Virus record (IMG/VR): IMGVR_UViG_3300009537_002640
Location: 142,496-206,495 of that record
Length of the DNA: 64,000 bases
Reading direction: 5' to 3' (one strand)
Source: a virus
Shown one piece after another: positions 53,701-59,629 of the stretch (the stretch's first letter is position 1; every line of letters begins with the position of its first letter). The notes under the pieces were generated by a model, which worked only from the letters and a program-made list of their open reading frames with translations, was not told where the DNA came from and ran no database searches. The position numbers and the translations under genes are program-made.

Positions 53701-54789
53701 TAAAGCAGGAGGAGCCTCGTCTGTTTCAGTATTGCCGATGCCGAATTTGGCAGCTAATACCTCTTCGATTTTTTCTTTTAGAGCAGGGTTGGTTACAGCC
53801 TTCAATGCCGCGACCAATTCACCCATATCCATATTTTCTAGACCATGTATGGGTGAGCTTTTAGCCTCTACTCTTTTAGTCTTTTGTTCGAGTTTCATTA
53901 GCGTGTTAAGCTTAGTTTGCATTTCGTTGATGTTGTCAGCAAGCGCTTGTAGTTCAGTTGGGTTTACACAGGCACCAACTAGCAACTCGTCAATACGCTC
54001 TTGTTTTTGTTCAGCGTAATTCTGCAAGCTTGCGACTATTTGTCGGATTTTTGCCAGACCATCAGCGCCATTAACTACGAGGCTTAGCTCGATTGGGCTT
54101 AGGTCTAGGTTCACTTCGCCATAATTTGTGCGTCCACGAACATGATGACAATAGTCTCGTTCGGTTCTCGCTACATGGCCACATTCGGTGCATACGGAGC
54201 GACCGACTGCCGTACCCATTGATACGCAATTAGCATATCCGGTTTCTACTTTGCGTGCTAGGTCAGGGTAATTCTTCCTATCTAACGCAAATAAAGCATG
54301 AACCCTCTTAAACTTAGGGTCATAGTAAGTATCGATTATTATTCCACGAATGCCGTCTACGCTATCACTCTTGTGGTCTTTGCATAGTGGCTTTCCTACC
54401 CAGTTCTTGTAGGCTTTTAGCAGCTCATCTTCAGGAAAAATGTCACCATTAGCATTCTTGTAGGGCTTTAGTCCATCAGGAGATTCCCATTTCACAGAGT
54501 GCTCGTTGCCCTTTACCTTAATAGGCACGAAAGACCCCTTAGCTGGCTTACCATTAGAAGCTAGAACGGGCTCACCTGTATCCTGGTCTATCAAACATGC
54601 TTCAGCAGCATGCATCATAATAGCGTGGCCATAAAGAAAGTCACTAGCTCTTGGAGCAATCCTCTTTAGCTTCTTGGCTAACTTAACAAACCTTTTGGCG
54701 ATTTGTTCGTCCGCTAGAGCTTCTTTCGGTGTCATCAGATTTGTGTCTGGTGAAAAGCTTAGATTCTCTCCGATTTTCCTAATAGCCAT
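50761..54789 (-). CDS. Prohead protease-scaffold-like protein (1342 aa)
   Basis: Residues 90-250 look like a phage prohead maturation protease: KPLCKDHKSDSVDGIRGIII (H139), LARKVETGYANCVSMG (S190) and a conserved end NLDLSPIELSLVVNGADGLA. Between them is a zinc-type cluster, C200-x2-C203-G-H...Y-C214-H-H. Residues 260-440 are coiled coil. Residues 456-489 and 569-603 are a direct repeat (RAYWLGGGGINEPTPGK). Residues 715-755 are Ala/Pro-rich, 876-958 Lys/Asp-rich, and 1132-1158 carry the EAHPGG/TELTH/VE motif. Scaffold-like helices close the protein. Fusion of protease and scaffold would fit head assembly; protease identity is by pattern only. ATG with GAGGAG upstream. Confidence 0.72.
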   Translation of the reverse strand: MAIRKIGENLSFSPDTNLMTPKEALADEQIAKRFVKLAKKLKRIAPRASDFLYGHAIMMHAAEACLIDQDTGEPVLASNGKPAKGSFVPIKVKGNEHSVKWESPDGLKPYKNANGDIFPEDELLKAYKNWVGKPLCKDHKSDSVDGIRGIIIDTYYDPKFKRVHALFALDRKNYPDLARKVETGYANCVSMGTAVGRSVCTECGHVARTERDYCHHVRGRTNYGEVNLDLSPIELSLVVNGADGLAKIRQIVASLQNYAEQKQERIDELLVGACVNPTELQALADNINEMQTKLNTLMKLEQKTKRVEAKSSPIHGLENMDMGELVAALKAVTNPALKEKIEEVLAAKFGIGNTETDEAPPALPATGGGSEPSVSPMAGNGEGTYRTTTTPISVEPSQRLASLEGDGNLGVLFNEIRLLRSKIEKLSKSFNELKTVSKEDDNMNSARLRARAKARRAYWLGGGGINEPTPGKPKYEKEEADKIRDTEDKQMVGEPLETGSEGLHPGDEGRTWETRNLGGGKADKKKAEIEERKLRRQALLEQVQKTDKDAAEDGKLTEAQLQERRLRRRAYWLGGGGINEPTPGKEKYPKEEADKIRDNEDKHLQGIYDMGGTDGMVPGDEKVKKMWLRARLRAKFTKVADDQGNLVKDASRWDVYAGDKLILTATGKEIFDDQLDENWDYLSSKDYGKDIIRHIRTEGFDEVSYLLKGAQDPLAPGGADPLAGGAPAPGGDAPAPEAAPAAPEGEAPAPEKKEDEPDLKGKVEAGLTKIETALDDIRKAVDEGGEKLVDIEVKVDEEGEGGSESPMEQTLAFRDEAMEVHSLLDESADELALVSEALDKAEDLDGETKGRVLSAAVQALADSETLLAQAEVVLAKKKKDDDEDEDDKEDKKKKDKKKEAAKKKDDDKEDEKADKKDKDEDDKEDKKKKEAAKKKKKDEDEDDEDEKEDKKSEKSDAEKKAAELLEQALRVRAQNRAALLAKAMGDMDMMGMGDEMDYALTDADEASLMKLLQEEKQEKGPEGELTHPDLAKDKESDEDEEDEYEKDEKKKKKDEDDADAPMCAEDHAHDESCGGAMMADDGDFAVDEALDSVMAARKAERDALLAQAGDILGKYELDLGKAENATQKEYFEAHPGGKGTTTELTHTKTDGAHVETISEIHDVMRDVAESGPRNVREAAALIQEAIVKGALKAEDVDRLVAEGKVDSAAASYWKKFWAQGPDTGSFGADLSKEFASKKKEADNGEYKTKLRRAYAVGLQAQEKGLIASTQASLEGYVDQLMNFDDAAFESNKRVVANYNSRKGGSLPRVGADGAGQSMTVTASPEPVNAPSLNEQLAQLNWR
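51916..52164 (-). repeat. Low-complexity Lys/Asp/Glu coding tract
   Basis: Encodes residues 876-958 of the protease/scaffold-like protein, almost only K, D and E (KKDDDKEDEKADKKDKDEDD). The DNA is a run of CTTCTT/ATC triplets on the plus strand and is open in more than one frame, which is a by-product of composition. Probably a flexible charged linker or nucleic-acid mimic. Confidence 0.8.
52981..53424 (-). repeat. Direct protein repeat RAYWLGGGGINEPTPGK
   Basis: Two copies, encoded at 53323-53424 and 52981-53085, 113 residues apart in the same protein. Each continues with K.KY.KEEADKIRD.EDK. The DNA copies differ at several wobble positions, so conservation is at protein level. Possibly a repeated binding or cleavage segment in the scaffold part. 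Confidence 0.75.
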
Positions 54790-54792
54790 TGA

Positions 54793-55530
54793 TTACTCCT
54801 CGTCTTCTTTTTCTTCGTTTAACCAGAAATTTTCCATTTCTTCTTGAGAAATCTCTTCTGTCTCGTGACCAAAGTCTTCATCGTCATCAGGGCCCCATTG
54901 CGACTTATTAAGAGCATCTTCTTCTTCATCTGGGTCTGGTAAATACTGCTCTTCCTCTCCAGGTTCCACTTCTTCTACGCCACCTGGACCTGCCCTAAAA
55001 GCACCAAGCATTTCCTCTTCGTCCAAATCTTGCTTTAGATTAACGTTGGGAGAATCAATGGCCTGGTCTGAACTAAAAAAGTCTAGAGCTGCTTGGCTTT
55101 CGTCGTCATTAGCTTCGTCCTTACCCAAATCTTTACGTAGCTTTTCGAAATCAGACTTAGAGGGACGCTTGCCGAAAGTCATTGTGTAAAAGTCTTTCTT
55201 AGCAGAGTCTAAGCATTCCTGAGTCCTTTCCATATCCTTAATTACTTTATCGAGTCCTAGTTCCTTTATAGCATCAGCAATATCGAAATAACGCATACGA
55301 CGAGATAATTCGCCCAGCCCCTTACAACCATTATGCATAGCGTCTTCTGCATCCACCAGAAACACTATCAGGCTCTTCTTAACATCATCATTCAAGCCTT
55401 TTAGAGGGGCCTTTGGACGTGCAGCCTTAGACCGCAACACACCATCGACAGCGCCAGCCAAGTCGAATTTTTTCTCTTGGTCCAGTTTGTCAGCAAGCCT
55501 AATCAAAGCATTAATATGCTTAGCGTCCAT
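54793..55530 (-). CDS. Head-region acidic protein with helical hairpin (245 aa)
   Basis: Start set at the ATG at 55530 because AGGAGGAG lies 7 nt upstream; an earlier in-frame Met would overlap the neighbour more. Residues 4-32 (INALIRLADKLDQEKKFDLA) are a hairpin copy at the very N-terminus. A helical domain follows (SLIVFLVDAEDAMHNGCKGL), and the C-terminal 90 residues are strongly acidic (EEVEPGEEEQYLPDPDEEED). Possibly assembly- or portal-associated; no family recognised. Confidence 0.65.
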   Translation of the reverse strand: MDAKHINALIRLADKLDQEKKFDLAGAVDGVLRSKAARPKAPLKGLNDDVKKSLIVFLVDAEDAMHNGCKGLGELSRRMRYFDIADAIKELGLDKVIKDMERTQECLDSAKKDFYTMTFGKRPSKSDFEKLRKDLGKDEANDDESQAALDFFSSDQAIDSPNVNLKQDLDEEEMLGAFRAGPGGVEEVEPGEEEQYLPDPDEEEDALNKSQWGPDDDEDFGHETEEISQEEMENFWLNEEKEDEE

Positions 55531-55702
55531 GTTCACTCTCCTCCTGATTTTCTGTGCCACACTTGCATAAGACATCGTTATTTTCACCATCCAAAGCCAC
55601 TACGGTAAGGGGTTTTCCACACTTGTCACACTTCTTTAGTTCCAAGTCGTCATCATAAAATCCCTTAATTGGCTCAGGGTCACCTGTTTTTACGAATGCC
55701 AT
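55520..55702 (-). CDS. Small zinc-ribbon-like protein (60 aa)
   Basis: Start at the ATG at 55702 with GAGGG upstream, 1 bp after the previous stop. CDKCGKPLTV and VLCKCGTEN give two Cys pairs (CxxC and CxC) separated by about 17 residues, as in a short zinc ribbon. Acidic tail. It overlaps the next gene by 11 bp. Possibly nucleic-acid- or protein-binding; unassigned. Confidence 0.65.
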   Translation of the reverse strand: MAFVKTGDPEPIKGFYDDDLELKKCDKCGKPLTVVALDGENNDVLCKCGTENQEESEHGR

Positions 55703-55703
55703 G

Positions 55704-56294
55704 TTATCCCTCAATAAGTTGTCTAATGATTCTAGAGCGCTTTTTCATGCGAAATCGCATATCGCTTAATTTCATCTTGCCTAAAATATCCTGGTCAATG
55801 TGTGTAACAAATTGGCTATCTATTACATCAACTATCGACTTTTGTCTTTTTTCGATTTGCTGGGCCAGTTGCTCTAGTGTTTTGGTAAAACCATCACGGT
55901 CGGTTTCGTTCAATAGGCTCATCATTGCTTCTGCGCCATCGGACAACTCGCCAACCTCAGCCACCAGAACTTCACGCAACCTAATCATCTCTGGGTCGCT
56001 GATTTCTGAGAGCTTCTCCAGGTTTCCCTTTACCTTTGTGAGAAATGTATTAAACTTAGTCTTTATCTTCTTCCTATATCTAAGCAATTTCCCTCGATAT
56101 TTATTCTTCAGATCATCCTTAGATGGGCGTTCATTTGCCACTGAATCTTTAAGGTCTACAATGGTTTTAACTGCTGAGTCCAAATCTTCCAAGCTATCAA
56201 CGAACTCTTTTTTTACAGCTTTGGCAACCTCACGCTCTTGGGGCGTGATATCTAAAGTCATTTGTGGTCCAGCTGTTGCGTTGGATATTTTCAT
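55704..56294 (-). CDS. Coiled-coil, scaffold-like protein (196 aa)
   Basis: Entirely helical and charged (TPQEREVAKAVKKEFVDSLE; LLRYRKKIKTKFNTFLTKVK; LEQLAQQIEKRQKSIVDVID) with a basic C-terminus (MRFRMKKRSRIIRQLI). No enzyme motif. ATG with GAGGG upstream. A candidate promoter element lies 82 bp upstream, so this gene may open the unit that includes the protease/scaffold gene. Confidence 0.65.
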   Translation of the reverse strand: MKISNATAGPQMTLDITPQEREVAKAVKKEFVDSLEDLDSAVKTIVDLKDSVANERPSKDDLKNKYRGKLLRYRKKIKTKFNTFLTKVKGNLEKLSEISDPEMIRLREVLVAEVGELSDGAEAMMSLLNETDRDGFTKTLEQLAQQIEKRQKSIVDVIDSQFVTHIDQDILGKMKLSDMRFRMKKRSRIIRQLIEG

Positions 56295-56375
56295 TAGTTG
56301 CCCTCACCATATTTATATGCCCTCAGATTCCTCATAAAGAGTAGATTATACACTGGTCCGTATATATCTATCGAC

Positions 56376-56388
56376 AAATATTAATAGA
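56376..56388 (-). promoter_or_regulatory. Candidate phage promoter element
   Basis: Minus-strand TCTATTAATATTT, match to TAYTAATAWTT, flanked by ATCTAT/ATAGAT arms, 82 bp upstream of 55704-56294 and 12 bp after the preceding stop. A perfect TATAAT follows about 25 nt after the element. Confidence 0.45.
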
Positions 56389-56400
56389 TTTCAAGGGCAT

Positions 56401-57177
56401 TTATCGAGTCGAATCCCCGTAAGGACTCTCTAAATTACCATACCCGCTGTAAAAATAGGCATCGCTAAAGCCTTGAAACATACCAGCATTCTGATTATCA
56501 GTCACTCCTGTGCCAACTCTACCGTTAGAGCGAACCAAATCATCTAGCCCGTCTAGTGCCTCATCTGAGTTGTAGTACTCTGCCATCTCTTCTAACTCTT
56601 CGTCAGTCAATTCTGGCTCAGGAGGCATATTTTCAAGTGCCTCTAGCTCTTCTTCAGTATACTCTTTAACAGCATTATCCAACTCAGTGGCTTCTTCAAA
56701 TCGACCTTTTTCATCTAAGTCAGATGCTATTTGTAGAAGCCTAGCAGCTAATCGTGCAGATTCTGGTACATTAAACATACTATAACCTCCGCCTGTGCCA
56801 TCTCCACCTATATAACCCTGATTTTCAACGTTAGATTGCTCTTCCGGAATATAATCGGATGTCAAATCCTCTAAAGATGAGTCAATTGCTGCCATTGTAT
56901 CATAAAGAACCTTTGCCTTATCTATGAATCCGGCTTCTTCCAGATACTTAGCAAGGTCTGAAAGCTTAGACAAAGTGTGGGTTTCGGCATCCATACTATC
57001 ATTAGCATCGTCGTCTTTGTGTTTAAAGTACTCTACCTGCTGCTCTCTCTTTTCAGCCTGGCCACGGGAACTATAAGGGCCGCCAAGCTGTTTACGCTTG
57101 CCGTCCTTACCCTTCTTTCGAGAGAATAGCACGTATCCTTTGTCGGTTTTCCTAATGATTGCTGTTTTTATTAGCAT
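56401..57177 (-). CDS. Protein with two helical hairpins (258 aa)
   Basis: Residues 12-52 (GYVLFSRKKGKDGKRKQLGG, then PYSSRGQAEKREQQVEYFKH) match a short beta-beta-alpha module widespread in phage proteins (VLxSKKGxxLGG-PYxSxxxAxKRxxxxEYFKH). Two hairpin copies follow: LSDLAKYLEEAGFIDKAKVL (about 70-95) and LLQIASDLDEKGRFEEATEL (about 145-170). Then come an acidic stretch and a Gly/Tyr-rich C-terminus. The ribosome site is weak. Probably a virion or assembly protein. Confidence 0.68.
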   Translation of the reverse strand: MLIKTAIIRKTDKGYVLFSRKKGKDGKRKQLGGPYSSRGQAEKREQQVEYFKHKDDDANDSMDAETHTLSKLSDLAKYLEEAGFIDKAKVLYDTMAAIDSSLEDLTSDYIPEEQSNVENQGYIGGDGTGGGYSMFNVPESARLAARLLQIASDLDEKGRFEEATELDNAVKEYTEEELEALENMPPEPELTDEELEEMAEYYNSDEALDGLDDLVRSNGRVGTGVTDNQNAGMFQGFSDAYFYSGYGNLESPYGDSTR

Positions 57178-57184
57178 ATCGCAC

Positions 57185-57553
57185 TTATTCCTTAGTTTCC
57201 GGTGTTAATCGTTTATCTCGTATATCTTTAGATACTTCTTTCCAGGCTGGCTGTAATACTATAATGTCGTGCTGGCCATTTTGTCTGATAGCCGCCACAA
57301 AGAAAAATGTCTTAGACTTTCTTATTTCCGCTTTTTCGCCAGAACGCAAAGTGAATCTAGTTAATGGCTCAGCATTAGCATAGTCCCAAGCCATTATCTC
57401 GTGTATATCTCTTTTTTTTAACCCTTGCATTTTAGGGTCGTTTGCAAATAGTCTTTGCCAATATTCACGCGCAGAACGGCTTACACCTACACCAGCACTG
57501 GTAGGGGTAAACACGCCGCATTTGTAAATATCGTGTCGAATAGATAACATCAT
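57185..57553 (-). CDS. Unrecognised basic protein (122 aa)
   Basis: Start at the ATG at 57553, which overlaps the TGA of the protease gene (ATGA). The open frame continues upstream but would overlap by 52 bp. Sequence is mixed alpha/beta: MMLSIRHDIYKCGVFTPTSA, then SRSAREYWQRLFANDPKMQG, then AEIRKSKTFFFVAAIRQNGQ. An A8 run lies at 57410-57418. No motif gives a function. Coupled translation to the serine protease gene suggests co-expression. Confidence 0.6.
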   Translation of the reverse strand: MMLSIRHDIYKCGVFTPTSAGVGVSRSAREYWQRLFANDPKMQGLKKRDIHEIMAWDYANAEPLTRFTLRSGEKAEIRKSKTFFFVAAIRQNGQHDIIVLQPAWKEVSKDIRDKRLTPETKE

Positions 57554-58260
57554 TTTCCAACTAGTCGCAAAAATCTCTCTATCTTGTGTGATGGAATGCA
57601 TATCCCTAAATGGTCAAATGCTGTATGCCCCATGGAAAGTAGACCTATAACCTCTCCGCTATCATTGAATACAGGGCTACCGGAGTTTCCTCCTGCTGCC
57701 GCTGCCGATATGATAAGCCTATCTCGGATTAATGGAGTAACATCTTTTGACGGATTGATAACCACACCAGGCTCTTCATACATCATAAACCCCAATGGTG
57801 CGCCCACTAACATCACTTTGTCTTTTCGCTTCACTGTACTATAGTCAGCGAACTTAACAGGCTTTAGATTATGCTTTGGTAGTCTCATCAAACAAAGGTC
57901 GTTTGATTCATCCATCTCCAGCATCTCTACGCCGTTTCGTTGTATCTCTACATCTTCTAGTAGATACGTTAACTTGATATTGTCTTCTAGTATGTCCATT
58001 ACTTGAAGCTCAAATATAGCAACACAGACATGACCAGCTGTTATTAAATGGTCTTCATCATAAGCAAAAGCAGTTCCGTTGATCTCGTTAACACTTTTTC
58101 TCGCTTTTACTGAAACCATGCCCACTGAGCGGGCAAGGTTGGTTGGCAAATCCTCTCTTCTAGCTTCCTCTTGCTGAGTAACTACTACTGGCTCGGGAGC
58201 ATGTACATTTATAGAACACCCCGTAAGCATTAACACTAGTAGCACAAAGATGCGTTTCAT
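57550..58260 (-). CDS. Lipoprotein trypsin-like serine protease
   Basis: 236 residues. The N-terminus MKRIFVLLVLMLTGCS is a lipoprotein signal with lipobox LTGC (C15), so the mature protein should be lipid-anchored outside the cytoplasm. The catalytic triad is visible: H77 in LITAGHVC, D121 in SNDLCLMRL and S193 in GGNSGSPVF. This is the chymotrypsin/DegP-like protease fold without PDZ domains. Start and stop overlap both neighbours (ATGA). A secreted lipoprotein protease in a structural phage block is unusual. It could act on cell-surface proteins, possibly in superinfection exclusion; that role is a guess. Confidence 0.9.
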   Translation of the reverse strand: MKRIFVLLVLMLTGCSINVHAPEPVVVTQQEEARREDLPTNLARSVGMVSVKARKSVNEINGTAFAYDEDHLITAGHVCVAIFELQVMDILEDNIKLTYLLEDVEIQRNGVEMLEMDESNDLCLMRLPKHNLKPVKFADYSTVKRKDKVMLVGAPLGFMMYEEPGVVINPSKDVTPLIRDRLIISAAAAGGNSGSPVFNDSGEVIGLLSMGHTAFDHLGICIPSHKIERFLRLVGK

Positions 58261-58886
58261 TCGTCTGAGGAACGCTCTTTGGTTTTTGCCATTGTATCTA
58301 ACATGTCATCAAACTGACTAGCTAGTTTGGTGTCTCCTTGCTCATCTAAAAAGCTTGCAATTGAAACCAGGTCCTCTGGTTGCATCCTTAAGCCTACTCG
58401 CTGAGCCAGGTCAGCCACTACTTCATCAATAGCCCTGGCCTCGTCATAAAGACCATCCTTATCTAGCTTGTAAGCAACTTTGAATAATTTAGCTAACATG
58501 GAATCCCTCCTTAAACTAGATTCTTTTTCTAACTCCTTCTGAAGCTCAATTTCCTTCTTCAGCAAGAATGATAGACGTTTTGCCTCTTCTTCTGTTATAT
58601 CATCTCTTTCCTTTAGGCGATGTATGTTCTCTGCAACCTCATCGAGTTGCTTTCGTGTTCGTTCTTTGGATGCCTTCTTTTCTGGAACTCGGTCCCGTTT
58701 AGATATTTGCTTTCTTTTCTTTTCAGTGAGATTATGAAACCATATATCTCCTATAGTGGCAGCTATCTGTTCCTCAGAGTACTCAGGAGAGTTTTTCTTT
58801 ATCTCCTTTTTCATCTTATCAAACCACTTCTTAGGTGGGCGTTGTTTCTTTTGAGATTTTTCTTTTGCAATTACCCGTTGAGTCAT
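58257..58886 (-). CDS. Protein with two helical hairpins (209 aa)
   Basis: Start at the ATG at 58886 (MTQRVIAKEK) with AAGGAG upstream. An upstream Met is in frame but would run through the preceding gene. Residues 15-60 (PKKWFDKMKKEIKKNSPEYS, then EEQIAATIGDIWFHNL) resemble a motif common in phage structural proteins (xYSxEQ...A.xIW). An ISKRD variant of the LSKRA tag follows. Two hairpins close the protein: LFKVAYKLDKDGLYDEARAI and LVSIASFLDEQGDTKLASQF. Function unknown. Confidence 0.68.
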   Translation of the reverse strand: MTQRVIAKEKSQKKQRPPKKWFDKMKKEIKKNSPEYSEEQIAATIGDIWFHNLTEKKRKQISKRDRVPEKKASKERTRKQLDEVAENIHRLKERDDITEEEAKRLSFLLKKEIELQKELEKESSLRRDSMLAKLFKVAYKLDKDGLYDEARAIDEVVADLAQRVGLRMQPEDLVSIASFLDEQGDTKLASQFDDMLDTMAKTKERSSDE

Positions 58887-58897
58887 TTGAAAGCTCC

Positions 58898-59218
58898 TTA
58901 TACAATATCTCGTGTCTTTCCGTTTCGTGGACGGCCATAGTGAACAGTAGAGGTGGTGCTGTCGCTTAGGCGGAAGCCAGAACCTACTTCCCAAAACATT
59001 TTGACAAAATCTTCGCTTATGTAAAACTCATTACCTTTATCGTTCCTAAGCTTTAGAATACCACAGTCTTCATCGTAATCTATAGGGGTAGCGATAACGA
59101 TTGTGTAGGACTGTGCATCACCATCAGCATAAGATAGCCACTCAGAATCCAGGTCGATAAAAAGCTCTAACTTCTTGTTAAGAAAGTTAGTAGCTATGAA
59201 TTTGCCATTTTTTGCCAT
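58898..59218 (-). CDS. Unrecognised small protein (106 aa)
   Basis: Beta-rich (KLELFIDLDSEWLSYADGDA, then YTIVIATPIDYDEDCGILKL, then FYISEDFVKMFWEVGSG). ATG with AGAGGAT upstream. It lies between the RelE-like gene and a hairpin-containing gene. No motif recognised. Confidence 0.6.
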   Translation of the reverse strand: MAKNGKFIATNFLNKKLELFIDLDSEWLSYADGDAQSYTIVIATPIDYDEDCGILKLRNDKGNEFYISEDFVKMFWEVGSGFRLSDSTTSTVHYGRPRNGKTRDIV

Positions 59219-59230
59219 TTTAATCCTCTA

Positions 59231-59629
59231 TTAAGTATTGTATCGGGCTTTTCCACGAGTACCAACATATTTTAGTCGTATATGTCTATTGGACGCATCA
59301 ACTTCCCAAATTGCCGCATAAGCTGATCTTCCGCCTGTTAAATGACAATGAAAGAGTCCAGAAGATAATAGTTTACTAAAGTTAGGCCATTTATACAGGT
59401 ATGGACTTTTTTTCAGATCCGTAATAAGATTATGTGCAGTTTCTTGAATCCGCTTGGGCAATTTCGAAATCCCCTTTAATACTGACTTCGGAATATCCAC
59501 AGTCCATTCTTTTGCAGTTTCTGGGTCGGAAGAGTATGAAATTAATATCTCATCTATTTGATCAGCAATATCATAATATCCTAGTTTGTCTAGTCTATTA
59601 GCCACATTGCACAGTGTTTTCAAAAACAT
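59231..59629 (-). CDS. RelE-like toxin-fold protein with N-terminal hairpin (132 aa)
   Basis: Residues 1-28 (LCNVANRLDKLGYYDIADQI) are a copy of the shared hairpin. Residues 45-132 fit the RelE/ParE mRNA-interferase-like fold: LPKRIQETAHNLITDLKKSP, then KLLSSGLFHCHLTGGRSAYA, then IRLKYVGTRGKARY, where a YVGTH-type end is usual. No antitoxin gene is adjacent. RelE proteins cleave mRNA on ribosomes. Here the fused hairpin suggests association with virion proteins, so it may be delivered or structural; inference. It overlaps the upstream gene by 32 bp and has GGAGGGG upstream. Confidence 0.7.
   Translation of the reverse strand: MFLKTLCNVANRLDKLGYYDIADQIDEILISYSSDPETAKEWTVDIPKSVLKGISKLPKRIQETAHNLITDLKKSPYLYKWPNFSKLLSSGLFHCHLTGGRSAYAAIWEVDASNRHIRLKYVGTRGKARYNT

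Noticed and set aside
56310-56317. TATAAATA, the T4 late promoter sequence, before the 55704-56294 gene
   Set aside because: It lies only 16 bp from the start codon, too close for transcription to begin upstream of the ribosome site. No other gap has it.
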